From Neobacillus mesonae (GTDB lineage Bacteria > Bacillota > Bacilli > Bacillales > Cytobacillaceae), in NCBI RefSeq assembly GCF_023715155.1, contig NZ_JAMBNQ010000001.1, forward strand, positions 310,001 to 374,000: a stretch of 64,000 bases of DNA, given 5' to 3'. The notes under the pieces were generated by a model that saw nothing but the letters and a program-made list of their open reading frames with translations, searched no databases and had not been told where the DNA came from. A program made the translations under genes and the position numbers. Positions 34,509-43,831 of the stretch are shown here, piece by piece; positions within the stretch are counted from its first letter, which is position 1, and each line of letters starts with the position of its first letter.

Positions 34509-36812
34509 TTGAAGTTGAAGAAAAGTTTGTCTGAAATCCTTACAGACTTAAAAATAAATGATGATTTTAAAGAAAATATTGTTACATGGCATACTATTCC
34601 TGAAAAACAGGCGCAGACTGTTCCATTGCCTGAGGACCTCCATCCAGCGTTAGTACAGGCCCTTCATTCAAAAGGGATTGATAAGCTGTATACCCATCAA
34701 AAGTCAGCTTATGAAGAAGTCAGTGCAGGCGGAAGCTTTGTCGCGGTTACACCAACTGCCTCAGGCAAAACGTTATGTTATAATCTCCCTGTATTACAAA
34801 CAATTCTTACGAATTCAAATGCACGAGCACTATATATGTTTCCGACAAAAGCACTAGCTCAAGATCAAAAAAGTGAAATCAATGAAGTAATTCAAGCGGC
34901 AGGGGTTGACATCAATAGTTACACATATGATGGGGATACACCTGCAAATATCCGTCAGCGGGTAAGAAAAGCAGGACATGTGGTAATTACCAATCCAGAT
35001 ATGCTTCATTCTGCCATTCTGCCACATCACACAAAATGGGTCTCATTATTTGAAAACCTTAAATTTGTTGTAATTGATGAATTGCATACATATCGTGGTG
35101 TTTTTGGAAGTCACGTAGCAAATGTCATCAGAAGATTAAAACGGATTTGCCGCTACTATGGGAGCCATCCTGTTTTTATTTGTACTTCTGCTACCATAGC
35201 CAACCCTTTGGAATTAGCTGAGGCGCTGACAGAAGAAAAGATGGTATTAATTGATAATAATGGTGCACCCAGCGGCAGGAAGCATTTTGTTTTTTATAAT
35301 CCGCCGATTGTCAATAAACCGTTAAATATAAGAAGAAGTGCGACACTTGAGGTGCGTAAAATTGCTGGAGAGCTTTTGAAAAATAAAATCCAGACCATTG
35401 TGTTTGCCAGAAGCAGAGTGCGGGTTGAAATTATACTGACATATTTACAGGAACTGGTGAAACATCAGCTGGGACCAAAGACCATCATGGGATACCGCGG
35501 CGGATACCTGCCGGCTGAACGGAGAAAAATTGAGAAGGGACTTCGGTCAGGGGAAATTTATGGGGTTGTCAGTACAAATGCTCTTGAGCTTGGTGTTGAC
35601 ATTGGACAGCTGCAAGTCTGTATTATGACTGGATATCCAGGAACTATTTCAAGTGCATGGCAGCAGGCTGGCAGAGCGGGCAGACGACATGGAGAGGCTT
35701 TGGTTATAATGGTGGCGAGTTCAAGCCCCCTTGACCAATATATCATTCAGAACCCGGACTACTTCTTTACAAAAAGTCCAGAGACAGCAAGGATTAATCC
35801 TGATAATCTCATTATTTTAATCGACCATATGAAATGCGCCGCTTATGAGCTTCCTTTCAAATCAGGGGAAGAATTCGGCTGTGCAGGCACTGAAGAATTG
35901 CTGGAATATTTGACAGAGGAACGGGTCTTATATCGCAATGGTGATAAATGGTATTGGATGAATGATTCTTTCCCTGCCCACAATATTAGTCTAAGGTCTG
36001 CATCACAAGAAAATGTTGTTATTATTGATCAATCTGATACAGCAAATGTAAAAGTCATCGGTGAAATGGATCGGTTTTCAGCTATGACACTCCTTCATGA
36101 TGAAGCCATTTATTTGCATCAGGGAAGACAGTTCCAAGTAGAAAAGCTTGACTGGGAAGAAAAAAAGGCATTTGTCCGTGAAGTGGATGCGGACTATTAT
36201 ACTGATGCTAATTTAGCTGTACAATTAAAGGTTTTGGAAGAAGATAAGCTGCAGTCATTTTCGGATGCCGAAATTGGTTTTGGAGATGTCAGTGTAAGGG
36301 CAATGGCAACCATCTTTAAAAAAATAAAGTTTGAAACCCATGAAAATATCGGATCCGGGCCAATCCATCTTCCAGAGGAAGAACTGCATACAAATGCCGC
36401 ATGGATTTCTTTACAAAAGCCTTTAGCTGAAATGGGGCAGGAACGATTGGAACAAGGGTTAGTTGGAGCTGCACATGCCTTAAATCATATAGCCCCATTA
36501 TTTGTAATGGCCGATCCACAAGACATTCATGTTATTCCACAAGTCAAGGCTGATCATAATGAAAAACCAACCATCTTCTTTTACGATCGTTATCCAGGCG
36601 GTGTAGGGTTAAGTGAAAAAATATATAGTGATATGTTTCATGTGTTCCAGGAAGCCAAAAAACTGATTCTCCATTGTCAATGTGAATCAGGATGCCCTTC
36701 CTGTTTAGGTACAGAAGCAATCAGCGAAACGGCTAAAAAAGATACATTAAAAATCATTGATTCTTTTCTTTCGGCATCCGAAATCGGTAAGGAAGTGAGG
36801 ACATGTCCTTAA
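34509..36812 (+). CDS. mrfA: Mitomycin repair helicase MrfA (YprA)
   Basis: A 767-residue superfamily 2 DEAD/DEAH helicase with Walker A TPTASGKT, the box VIDELHTYRG, SAT and QQAGRAGRR, a middle domain and a C-terminal DUF1998 zinc site (CQCESGCPSC). In B. subtilis YprA (MrfA) works with YprB (MrfB) in repair of mitomycin C damage. I start at TTG 34509 (MKLKKSLSEI), which aligns with YprA and lies behind GAGGTGA; a GTG at 34500 is inside that site. Overlaps mrfB by ten bases. Confidence 0.93.
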   Translation: MKLKKSLSEILTDLKINDDFKENIVTWHTIPEKQAQTVPLPEDLHPALVQALHSKGIDKLYTHQKSAYEEVSAGGSFVAVTPTASGKTLCYNLPVLQTILTNSNARALYMFPTKALAQDQKSEINEVIQAAGVDINSYTYDGDTPANIRQRVRKAGHVVITNPDMLHSAILPHHTKWVSLFENLKFVVIDELHTYRGVFGSHVANVIRRLKRICRYYGSHPVFICTSATIANPLELAEALTEEKMVLIDNNGAPSGRKHFVFYNPPIVNKPLNIRRSATLEVRKIAGELLKNKIQTIVFARSRVRVEIILTYLQELVKHQLGPKTIMGYRGGYLPAERRKIEKGLRSGEIYGVVSTNALELGVDIGQLQVCIMTGYPGTISSAWQQAGRAGRRHGEALVIMVASSSPLDQYIIQNPDYFFTKSPETARINPDNLIILIDHMKCAAYELPFKSGEEFGCAGTEELLEYLTEERVLYRNGDKWYWMNDSFPAHNISLRSASQENVVIIDQSDTANVKVIGEMDRFSAMTLLHDEAIYLHQGRQFQVEKLDWEEKKAFVREVDADYYTDANLAVQLKVLEEDKLQSFSDAEIGFGDVSVRAMATIFKKIKFETHENIGSGPIHLPEEELHTNAAWISLQKPLAEMGQERLEQGLVGAAHALNHIAPLFVMADPQDIHVIPQVKADHNEKPTIFFYDRYPGGVGLSEKIYSDMFHVFQEAKKLILHCQCESGCPSCLGTEAISETAKKDTLKIIDSFLSASEIGKEVRTCP

Positions 36813-38095
36813 AAAATAAATTAAACCGCTTGAGACCACATTTGTCGGTGGGGAACCAATCGGATAAAAGCATCATTTCAAAAGAATCACCGGACATTGA
36901 AGTTCCATTTCGAGAACGATGGGAAGAGGCAGATGTTTTCCCCTATTTTTTCGATCATAATTATTGTTTGATTAGGGAAGTAAAATACCCTCTCTCACAA
37001 AAACACGGATATTACCGTTTTCAAGATTTTTTGACTGCGGTGGATATTTGGAATAAACAGGATGTAAGCCACCCTTTGTCTGCCCGGGGGTTTGCTCCAG
37101 AGGAATTATTTTTCTTTGATACCGAAACGACTGGACTTGGCGGCGGTGTTGGCAATACTATTTTTCTACTTGGATATGCCAGTATAATGGAAAATCACCT
37201 TTTGGTACGTCAGCATATTCTTCCCAACCCTGGGGCAGAGGTTCCTTTGTATCAAAGTTTTTTAGAAAATGTAAATTATAAAACTCTTGTTACCTATAAT
37301 GGAAAATCCTTTGATTGGCCGCAGGTGAAAACGAGACATACCTTGGTACGGGATCATGTACCTAAACTTCCGGCATTTGGCCATTTTGATTTATTGCATG
37401 CAGCTAAAAGGCTGTGGAAACATAAATTAGAGCGTTTAAAATTGTCAGTGGTTGAAAATGAAGTTTTAGGAGTCAAGAGAGAGGATGACATTCCGGGCTT
37501 TTTGGCCCCTATGATTTATTTTGATTTTATTGATAGTAAACAGCCGGACGGTATGATTGGAATCTTAAAACATAATGAAATTGATATCCTGTCACTTGTA
37601 ACGTTATACACACATTTAACTTTTCAAATTTGCGGTATAGATCCTGGGCAAACCAGAATGGAGACGTACGAGGTTGGAAGATGGTTTGCATCATTGGGTG
37701 AGAAAGAAGAAGCAGAAAAGACATTATCAAAACTAAAAGATAATAAAGATGCAGCATTTTTTCGAGCAGCATTGGAATTGGGGTTTCAAGCAAAAAAAAA
37801 CCATAACTGGGAAAAGGCGAAGACTTTATTTTTGGATGCGGCGGATTCAATGGATATGCTATTGTGTTTGAAAGCAAGTGTTGAACTTGCCAAAATTTAT
37901 GAACATAGATTAAAAGATTTACAACAGGCATTTTTCTTTTGTGAAAAAGCAATCTCCCTGTCTGGGGCAATGACGGATCAAAAATTGCCGGATGAATTGA
38001 CAGAAGAAAGGCTTTATAAGAGGCGCCTCCGTCTGGAGAAAAAAATGAAAAAGCCCCAAGAAATTCAGGAAATTTCATATAAAAACTTGTCGTAA
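36803..38095 (+). CDS. mrfB: Mitomycin repair exonuclease MrfB (YprB), with TPR-like end
   Basis: A 430-residue protein with a DEDD-type ribonuclease-H-like exonuclease core (FFDTETTGLGGG near residue 110, then YNGKSFDWPQ and NEIDILSL) followed by a helical TPR-like C-terminal region from about 285. The ATG at 36803 lies inside the end of mrfA, so the two are translated together. Predicted partner of MrfA in excision of mitomycin lesions. Confidence 0.92.
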   Translation: MSLKNKLNRLRPHLSVGNQSDKSIISKESPDIEVPFRERWEEADVFPYFFDHNYCLIREVKYPLSQKHGYYRFQDFLTAVDIWNKQDVSHPLSARGFAPEELFFFDTETTGLGGGVGNTIFLLGYASIMENHLLVRQHILPNPGAEVPLYQSFLENVNYKTLVTYNGKSFDWPQVKTRHTLVRDHVPKLPAFGHFDLLHAAKRLWKHKLERLKLSVVENEVLGVKREDDIPGFLAPMIYFDFIDSKQPDGMIGILKHNEIDILSLVTLYTHLTFQICGIDPGQTRMETYEVGRWFASLGEKEEAEKTLSKLKDNKDAAFFRAALELGFQAKKNHNWEKAKTLFLDAADSMDMLLCLKASVELAKIYEHRLKDLQQAFFFCEKAISLSGAMTDQKLPDELTEERLYKRRLRLEKKMKKPQEIQEISYKNLS

Positions 38096-38169
38096 TACCA
38101 TTTATTGCGCTTTTTTATTGAATGTAACAAAAGTTTCACAAATTTATTACAAAAACACCAAATTCCATA

Positions 38170-38198
38170 TTGTTTATCTCTTGTTAACAGGGTACAAT
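38170..38198 (+). promoter_or_regulatory. Sigma-A-type promoter of a 31-codon ORF
   Basis: TTGTTT at 38170-38175, 17-base spacer, TACAAT at 38193-38198, 54 bases before the small ORF. Confidence 0.6.
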
Positions 38199-38251
38199 TT
38201 AAAATTGTTGAGTAAAAAACAACCCTTTAGAATTATATGGAGCTGGTCATT

Positions 38252-38347
38252 ATGTATAAAGCAATATTATTTTTATTTTTCCTTGTAGTTTGCTTAACTG
38301 CAGTAGTTTTTACTAGTTTGAAAGACAGTTTTTATTCATTTTTTTAA
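38252..38347 (+). CDS. Predicted 31-residue single-helix membrane protein
   Basis: A short ORF (start MYKAILFLFF, end KDSFYSFF) that is almost one hydrophobic helix (residues 3-22) with a polar tail. Support: a TTGTTT-17-TACAAT promoter upstream, a GGAG ribosome site at 38239-38242 and an ATG start. No family is recognised. It lies between mrfB and cotD. It could be spurious, since AT-rich DNA readily encodes Phe/Leu runs. Confidence 0.45.
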   Translation: MYKAILFLFFLVVCLTAVVFTSLKDSFYSFF

Positions 38348-38433
38348 AGAATCAGAAATCCATTTTGCCGGCATTACAATTTGGGCTATATCCATTTTAG
38401 AAATGGCCGGAAAAAATAGGTGTTTTCATTAGT

Positions 38434-38461
38434 ACAAGAGTACTCCTTCATTCATAGGCTA
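38434..38461 (+). promoter_or_regulatory. Sigma-K-type promoter of cotD
   Basis: ACA at 38434-38436, a 16-base spacer and CATAggcTA at 38453-38461 fit the sigma-K consensus (ACA, then CATANNNTA), 40 bases before cotD. It would place expression in the mother cell late in sporulation. Confidence 0.65.
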
Positions 38462-38500
38462 GTAATGTAAATACAATATGAAATGAAGGGAGAATAAATT

Positions 38501-38863
38501 ATGTTTCTTGGAGCTAATGTTACGCCGCCGGTTATTCATCCAACAACAAATTATGTGAATCATACTTTCTCAAAAACGGTGGTGCCTCATATTCATCCGG
38601 TTCACACCACAACAGTAAACCACCATATGTTTGAGCATAAACATTATTGTCCGCACACATCATCTTGCTGTGAAGATGTATGTAATCAGCATGTAAACTG
38701 CTGTAACCCATGTGCAACTGGCGGCATGGCGGCACCTAATGCTATGCCTAATGCTATGCCTGGTTATGGAATGGGCGGTCCTGGTTATGGAATGGGCGGT
38801 CCTGGTTTTGGCCCGGGAGGTCCTGGTTTTGGGGCAGGACCATATATGGGACCTAGACCTTAA
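38501..38863 (+). CDS. cotD: Spore coat protein D-like (CotD)
   Basis: A 120-residue coat protein with an N-terminal His-rich half (THPTTNYVNHTFSKT-like, VPHIHPVHTTTVNHH) shared with B. subtilis CotD, a Cys-rich middle (CCEDVCNQHVNCCNPC) and a C-terminal Gly/Pro/Met tail with direct repeats of PGYGMGG and PGFG. The tail is absent from the 75-residue B. subtilis protein as I remember it. A sigma-K promoter lies upstream. Ribosome site GAAGGGAG. Confidence 0.9.
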   Translation: MFLGANVTPPVIHPTTNYVNHTFSKTVVPHIHPVHTTTVNHHMFEHKHYCPHTSSCCEDVCNQHVNCCNPCATGGMAAPNAMPNAMPGYGMGGPGYGMGGPGFGPGGPGFGAGPYMGPRP

Positions 38864-38994
38864 ATCTATTAAGATACTTTACAGGGGCTTTTAGCCCTTG
38901 TTTTTTATTTCTTTTTCTTACTATTATGGTATGCTGGTTGTATTAAAATGTTTGTCCTAATTATAAAATTTTTTTGCTAAAGGAGAAATTTCAC

Positions 38995-39552
38995 ATTAAA
39001 GTTTTGGCTGTTTCCGGTTATAAACCATTTGAGTTAGGGATTTTTAAAAAGGATCATCCATCGGCTGAATTTATCAAGGCAGCTATTAAAAAATCTATAC
39101 TGCCTAAGGCTGAAGAGGGACTGGAGTGGATCTTAATCAGCGGTCAGCTCGGTGTGGAACTTTGGACTGCTGAAGTTGTTTTTGAACTGCAGGAGGAATT
39201 TCCTGAATTAAAGCTTGCAGTGATTACACCTTTTCTTGAACAGGAAGCTTCATGGAATGAAAATAATAAGGAGTGGTATGAATTTATCCTGATGCAGGCC
39301 GATTTCGTGGATTCTGTGACTAGAAAAGGATATGAAAAACCATGGCAATTCCGCTTAAAAAATCAATTTTTTCTCGAAAAAAGCGATGGACTGCTGCTCC
39401 TTTATGATCAAGAGAAAGAAGGAAGTCCAAAGTATATTTATGAATTGGCTGTAAAATATCAACAGGATCATAATTATCCAATTGAACTTATTTCGTTTTA
39501 TGATTTACAAATGATTGTTGAGGAAGAACAAATGAAACATATGGATTATTAA
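38995..39552 (+). CDS. ypsA: YpsA (SLOG/DUF1273 family) with probable ATT start
   Basis: A 185-residue Rossmann-like protein of the SLOG superfamily: [16 protein letters not shown] at the start, [16 protein letters not shown], and [10 protein letters not shown]. YpsA of B. subtilis affects cell division and lies next to gpsB. The AAAGGAG at 38979-38985 is followed after nine bases by ATT (38995), which aligns with the Met of YpsA; the only other in-frame start, TTG at 38974, lies upstream of the ribosome site. An ATT start is therefore likely. Confidence 0.87.
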   Translation: MKVLAVSGYKPFELGIFKKDHPSAEFIKAAIKKSILPKAEEGLEWILISGQLGVELWTAEVVFELQEEFPELKLAVITPFLEQEASWNENNKEWYEFILMQADFVDSVTRKGYEKPWQFRLKNQFFLEKSDGLLLLYDQEKEGSPKYIYELAVKYQQDHNYPIELISFYDLQMIVEEEQMKHMDY

Positions 39553-39679
39553 GGCATAGCCTCCATTTTTCGCAATATAATGGTGTAGGAGTCGTGTACT
39601 ATCTCTACATGAAAATTGACAAAATCGTATATTTTTGAAAAAATAGTATGTAATGATGGGCCAACTTGAGGTGATTTGA

Positions 39680-39982
39680 ATGCTGTCAGATAAAGTGAAA
39701 TTAACAGCTAAGGATATTTTGGAAAAAGAATTTAAAACAGGTGTCCGCGGTTATAAACAAGAAGAAGTAGATAAATTTTTAGATTTGATTATTAAAGATT
39801 ATGGGACTATGCATCAGGAAATTGAAGATTTGCAGCAAGAAAATCTTAGGCTGCGAAAACAGCTTGAAGAAACATCAAAAAGACAGCCGGTTGCACAGCC
39901 TGCAGGAACAACAAATTTTGATATTCTTAAGCGGTTGTCCAACCTTGAGAAACATGTATTTGGCAACAAACTGTATGATTAA
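39680..39982 (+). CDS. gpsB: Cell division protein GpsB
   Basis: A 100-residue DivIVA-like coiled-coil protein. N-terminal lipid- and PBP-binding domain ([28 protein letters not shown], residues about 8-35), coiled coil to about 70, a variable linker and a short C-terminal trimer helix ([16 protein letters not shown]). In B. subtilis it shuttles PBP1 (PonA, also in this window) between side wall and septum. ATG behind TGAGGTGA. Confidence 0.96.
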   Translation: MLSDKVKLTAKDILEKEFKTGVRGYKQEEVDKFLDLIIKDYGTMHQEIEDLQQENLRLRKQLEETSKRQPVAQPAGTTNFDILKRLSNLEKHVFGNKLYD

Positions 39983-40005
39983 CAGGAATTACCTAATAAT
40001 AACCA

Positions 40006-40034
40006 TTGAATTAACAGCATGAAATACATATACT
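40006..40034 (+). promoter_or_regulatory. Sigma-A-type promoter of rnpB
   Basis: TTGAAT at 40006-40011, 17-base spacer, TATACT at 40029-40034; the RNase P RNA begins about ten bases downstream. Confidence 0.7.
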
Positions 40035-40042
40035 ATGTAAGT

Positions 40043-40452
40043 AATCATTCATAACGTTCGGGTAATCGCTGCAAAAAGCTTTTGCAAATTGTTGAGGAAA
40101 GTCCATGCTCGCACGATGCTGAGATGCTCGTAGTGTTCGTGCCTGGTGAATTCATAAGCCAGGGCAGCTGGCGGCTGCCAGTTGACGGCTGGGAAAATAC
40201 CTGCGTCCTTTTGGATATGGTATGAGTACCTATAAAAGTGCCACAGTGACGTAGTCTTTCTAGAAATGGAAAGAGTGGAACGGGTAAACCCCGCAAGCGA
40301 GAAACCCAAATTATGGTAGGGGCATCTTCCCTTAGGAAATGAACGACGGGAAGGACAGATGATTAATCTGTAGATAGATGATTACCGCCTTTGTACGTGA
40401 CATATGTCGTTTGCAGTACAGAGGAACAGAACATGGCTTACAGAACGTTATA
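40043..40452 (+). ncRNA. rnpB: RNase P RNA, Bacillus type B
   Basis: About 410 bases with the conserved RNase P landmarks: AACGTTCGGGTAATCGCTGC at the 5' end, GAGGAAAGTCCATGCTCGCAC (CR-I), AGTGCCACAGTGACG, GGTAAACCCC-CGAGCGAGAAACCCAAAT-like segments (read here as gtaaaccccgcaagcgagaa and acccaaat), ACAGAACATGGCTTACAGAACGTT at the 3' end. It forms the catalytic part of the enzyme that trims tRNA 5' ends together with RnpA. Position between gpsB and ypsC is as in B. subtilis. Exact ends are approximate. Confidence 0.95.
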
Positions 40453-40474
40453 ATGAAAATATTCATGCAAACAC

Positions 40475-40502
40475 AGCCCTCCAAATTGGGAGGGCTTTTT
40501 GT
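40475..40502 (+). terminator. Intrinsic terminator of rnpB
   Basis: AGCCCTCC-aaatt-GGGAGGGCT followed by T. Beyond it, to 40679, there is only AT-rich DNA with a 9-bp inverted repeat (ATTTAGACA at 40519, TGTCTAAAT at 40558). Confidence 0.88.
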
Positions 40503-40679
40503 TTGTCGAAATGGTTCAATTTAGACAACATATAATTTAAGTACATAGTAAGTTTGCTGTCTAAATTTAGCGGATTTGCACTAACACATTGTTTTTCGGT
40601 TGAATTCAGGGTTTTTAGCCAATAATGTTATAGAAAATTTAACAAAGTATAAATTATAGAGATAAATAAGGGTGAAATT

Positions 40680-41825
40680 ATGGGTACATATCAGATAATT
40701 GCAACAGCAGCAATGGGTCTTGAAGCTTTAGTGGCAAAAGAGGTTCGGGCACTTGGATACGATTGTCAGGTTGAAAATGGTAAGGTTATATTCACAGGGG
40801 ATGAGAGTGCAATAGCACGTAGTAATCTGTGGCTAAGAACGGCTGACCGGATTAAGATAATAGTTGGAGAATTTAAGGCATATACCTTTGATGAATTGTT
40901 TGAACGGACGAAAGCTTTGCCATGGGAGGAGTTTCTTTCTGAAGATGCTGAATTTCCAGTAATCGGAAGGTCGCATAAGTCTAAGCTGTTCAGTGTTTCA
41001 GATTGTCAGGCGATTGTCAAAAAGGCTGTTGTTGAACGTTTAAAAAAACACTATAAACGGAATACATGGTTTGATGAAACTGGCGCATTATACCGCATTG
41101 AAGTTGCCTTATTAAAAGATACAGCAACAATCACAATTGATGCGAGCGGCCAGGGACTTCATAAACGGGGATACCGGGCTGAACAGGGAGAAGCACCTTT
41201 AAAAGAAACGATGGCTGCAGCTCTTATCATGTTGACAAATTGGCATCCAGACAAACCATTTTACGATCCTTTCTGCGGTTCCGGCACAATACCGATTGAG
41301 GCCGCATTAATTGGCCAGAATATCGCGCCAGGCTTTAATCGTGATTTTGTTTCAGAAGAGTGGAAATGGCTCCCTTCAAAAATATGGGATGATGCTAGAA
41401 CTGAAGCAGAAGATCTGGCAAAATATGATCAGCCGCTTGATATTACGGGCTCGGATATTGATCATCGAATGGTTAAAATTGCACAGGAAAATGCCTTTGA
41501 AGCGGGTTTTGGAGATCTTGTTCAATTTAAGCAGATGCAGGTTAAGGATTTTACGACGACAAAGGAATATGGAGTTATTGTTGGAAATCCTCCATATGGA
41601 GAAAGAATTGGCGAAAAAAATGCGGTAGAAGCAATGTATCGAGAAATGGGACAAGTGTTTAGCAAATACGATACTTGGTCAATTTATATCTTAACCTCAA
41701 ATGAACAATTTGAACAACTATATGGTAAACCTGCAACAAAGAAACGTAAGCTTTATAATGGTTCAATCCGTACTGATTTATATCAATACTGGGGTAAAAA
41801 ACCACCAAGAAATCATACAGTTTAA
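40680..41825 (+). CDS. ypsC: THUMP-domain RNA guanine-N2 methyltransferase (YpsC/RlmL-like)
   Basis: A 381-residue protein: N-terminal THUMP-type RNA-binding domain (about 1-160) and a Rossmann methyltransferase domain with DPFCGSGTIPIEAALIG (SAM binding, near 198) and the catalytic NPPYGERIG (near 304). The family methylates N2 of guanine in rRNA. Same place as ypsC in B. subtilis, downstream of rnpB. ATG behind AAGGGTGA. Confidence 0.92.
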   Translation: MGTYQIIATAAMGLEALVAKEVRALGYDCQVENGKVIFTGDESAIARSNLWLRTADRIKIIVGEFKAYTFDELFERTKALPWEEFLSEDAEFPVIGRSHKSKLFSVSDCQAIVKKAVVERLKKHYKRNTWFDETGALYRIEVALLKDTATITIDASGQGLHKRGYRAEQGEAPLKETMAAALIMLTNWHPDKPFYDPFCGSGTIPIEAALIGQNIAPGFNRDFVSEEWKWLPSKIWDDARTEAEDLAKYDQPLDITGSDIDHRMVKIAQENAFEAGFGDLVQFKQMQVKDFTTTKEYGVIVGNPPYGERIGEKNAVEAMYREMGQVFSKYDTWSIYILTSNEQFEQLYGKPATKKRKLYNGSIRTDLYQYWGKKPPRNHTV

Positions 41826-41873
41826 GATAAGAACATCGTTTTATTGCCGTTAGCAGGCATGGGGAGGAAAGTA

Positions 41874-43790
41874 ATGGAACAAAGCATACCTTTTACAGTT
41901 TCTAAAACAGAATCATTTTATGAAAAATTAAGTGAATGGATTGGCGATGTCTTTTATGATATATTGCCGGATGCAGGTTTTGAACTTCGGGATGAACAAG
42001 TCTTCATGGCTTTTCAGCTGGAGAAAGCTTTTAAAGAAAAAAAAGTCATGTTTGCCGAAGCTGGTGTTGGAACAGGGAAAACAATTGTTTATTTGCTTTA
42101 CGCTATTATGTATGCTCGCTATACAAATCGTCCAGGTGTAATTGCCTGTGCTGATGAGACGTTAATTGAACAGCTGGTCAAAAAAGAAGGCGATATTGCA
42201 AAATTGGAACAGGCACTTGGACTAAAAATTGACGTCAGACTGGCAAAGTCTCAGGATCAATATTTATGCTTAAAAAAACTTGACCACGTAAAGAACTTTT
42301 CAGAAGAGATTCACGATATTTTTGAACAATTACCTGATTTTGTTCATATGAATGGGTCTTTGCAGAACTTTACAAAATATGGTGACCGCAGGGATTACTC
42401 AGCATTATCGGATGAAACTTGGAAGAATGTAAGCTGGGATCCTCTTCAGGACTGTTTTTCATGTGATAAGCGTCATCGCTGCGGATTAACATTGCACCGG
42501 GAATTTTACCGCCATGCAAAAGACTTGATTATTTGTTCGCATGATTTTTATATGGAGCATATTTGGACAAAAGAATCCCGCAAACGGGAAGGACAGCTGC
42601 CGCTTTTGCCGGAACATTCTTCTGTTGTATTTGATGAAGGGCACTTGCTTGAATTTGCTGCTCAGAAAGCATTAAGCTATCGTTTTACAGATTATACATT
42701 AGAGATGTTGCTGACAAGATTAATGGAGAATGAAGTTAGAGAAAAAACATTGTATACGATTGAAGAAGCGCTGATGGAAAATCATGCATTTTTCTCTTCC
42801 TTATCCCAATTTGCAAAGCGAATGCAGGATTCAGAAAAACACCTCATTACAAAACATCCATTAGTCATGAAACAGTGCCGTAAATTACTTTCAAAACTGC
42901 AAGAACTTGAGGAGGAGCTTGTATTTGAAAGTGAACTATTTGTCATTGATGAATATGTTTTAAAGATTGTGGAGGAATATTTAGAAAAAATAACGTATTC
43001 CTTATCTCTTTTCTTACAGGAACTAAATGGGATCACTTGGTTTGAAGAGATTGGGGAGGAACGTACACTTGTGATTATGCCGAAAATGGTAGAACAGGTG
43101 ATGAGGGAGGAAGTTTTCTCGCAAAAGAAACCGTATATCTTTTCGTCTGCCACTTTGTCCAACCAAAAGTCGTTTGATTATATTGCGAGGAGCCTTGGAA
43201 TTGAGCAATTCTTATCATTTTCAGTAGAATCACCGTTTGATTATGAGGCAATGATGAAAATCTACCTTCCCTCATTTACAAGTGGAGATTTCATTGGAAA
43301 ACTTAATTATGTAAATGAACAAATCCGTCACTCAGATGGGAGAGCCTTAATCCTTGTCAATAATCAAGCAGAACTAAAGGCAATTAAAGAAAATCTAATG
43401 GAGGAGATATTTCCATTTCCGATTTATTTTGAAGGAGAAGAGGAAATCAGCACTTTAGTTTCAAAGTTTCAAAATGAGGAGCAAGCTGTTCTTTGTTCAG
43501 TCCATCTTTGGGAAGGGCTTGATATTCCGGGACGGTCGCTTGAGAATATATTGATTTTTTCATTACCATTTCCTCCAAATGATCCGGTCTTTACCGCTAA
43601 AAAGGATGGCGTGCTTGACCCTTTTTCAGAGGTGGATTTACCGTATATGCTGCTTCGATTAAGGCAGGGTCTAGGTCGATTAATTAGAAGTGAACAGGAT
43701 CATGGTACAGTTCATATTTTATTAGATGAAAATCTTGATTTAACTGTTCTAGAGCATGTTAAATCGGTTTTACCGGTAAAAATAGATTAA
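41874..43790 (+). CDS. ypvA: DinG/XPD-like helicase YpvA
   Basis: A 638-residue superfamily 2 helicase. Walker A is AGVGTGKT near residue 65; the DEGH box is VVFDEGHLLE; the conserved end QGLGRLIRSE is present. Four cysteines between these boxes (QYLCLKK, DCFSCDKRHRCG) are placed like the [4Fe-4S] ligands of XPD/DinG. Unlike dinG in this window there is no exonuclease domain. ATG at 41874 behind GGGGAGG. Role in DNA repair is inferred from family. Confidence 0.88.
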   Translation: MEQSIPFTVSKTESFYEKLSEWIGDVFYDILPDAGFELRDEQVFMAFQLEKAFKEKKVMFAEAGVGTGKTIVYLLYAIMYARYTNRPGVIACADETLIEQLVKKEGDIAKLEQALGLKIDVRLAKSQDQYLCLKKLDHVKNFSEEIHDIFEQLPDFVHMNGSLQNFTKYGDRRDYSALSDETWKNVSWDPLQDCFSCDKRHRCGLTLHREFYRHAKDLIICSHDFYMEHIWTKESRKREGQLPLLPEHSSVVFDEGHLLEFAAQKALSYRFTDYTLEMLLTRLMENEVREKTLYTIEEALMENHAFFSSLSQFAKRMQDSEKHLITKHPLVMKQCRKLLSKLQELEEELVFESELFVIDEYVLKIVEEYLEKITYSLSLFLQELNGITWFEEIGEERTLVIMPKMVEQVMREEVFSQKKPYIFSSATLSNQKSFDYIARSLGIEQFLSFSVESPFDYEAMMKIYLPSFTSGDFIGKLNYVNEQIRHSDGRALILVNNQAELKAIKENLMEEIFPFPIYFEGEEEISTLVSKFQNEEQAVLCSVHLWEGLDIPGRSLENILIFSLPFPPNDPVFTAKKDGVLDPFSEVDLPYMLLRLRQGLGRLIRSEQDHGTVHILLDENLDLTVLEHVKSVLPVKID

Positions 43791-43795
43791 AAAAA

Positions 43796-43828
43796 GCGGA
43801 AGGCCTGGACAAGGCGCTTCCGCTTTTC
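43796..43828. terminator. Bidirectional terminator between ypvA and the DUF59 gene
   Basis: AAAAGCGGAAG-gcctggacaagg-CGCTTCCGCTTTT, 10-11 bp, with A and T runs on the two sides. The right part has the same ggcgcttccgcttttc ending as a common Bacillus intergenic repeat. Confidence 0.85.
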
Positions 43829-43831
43829 ATT

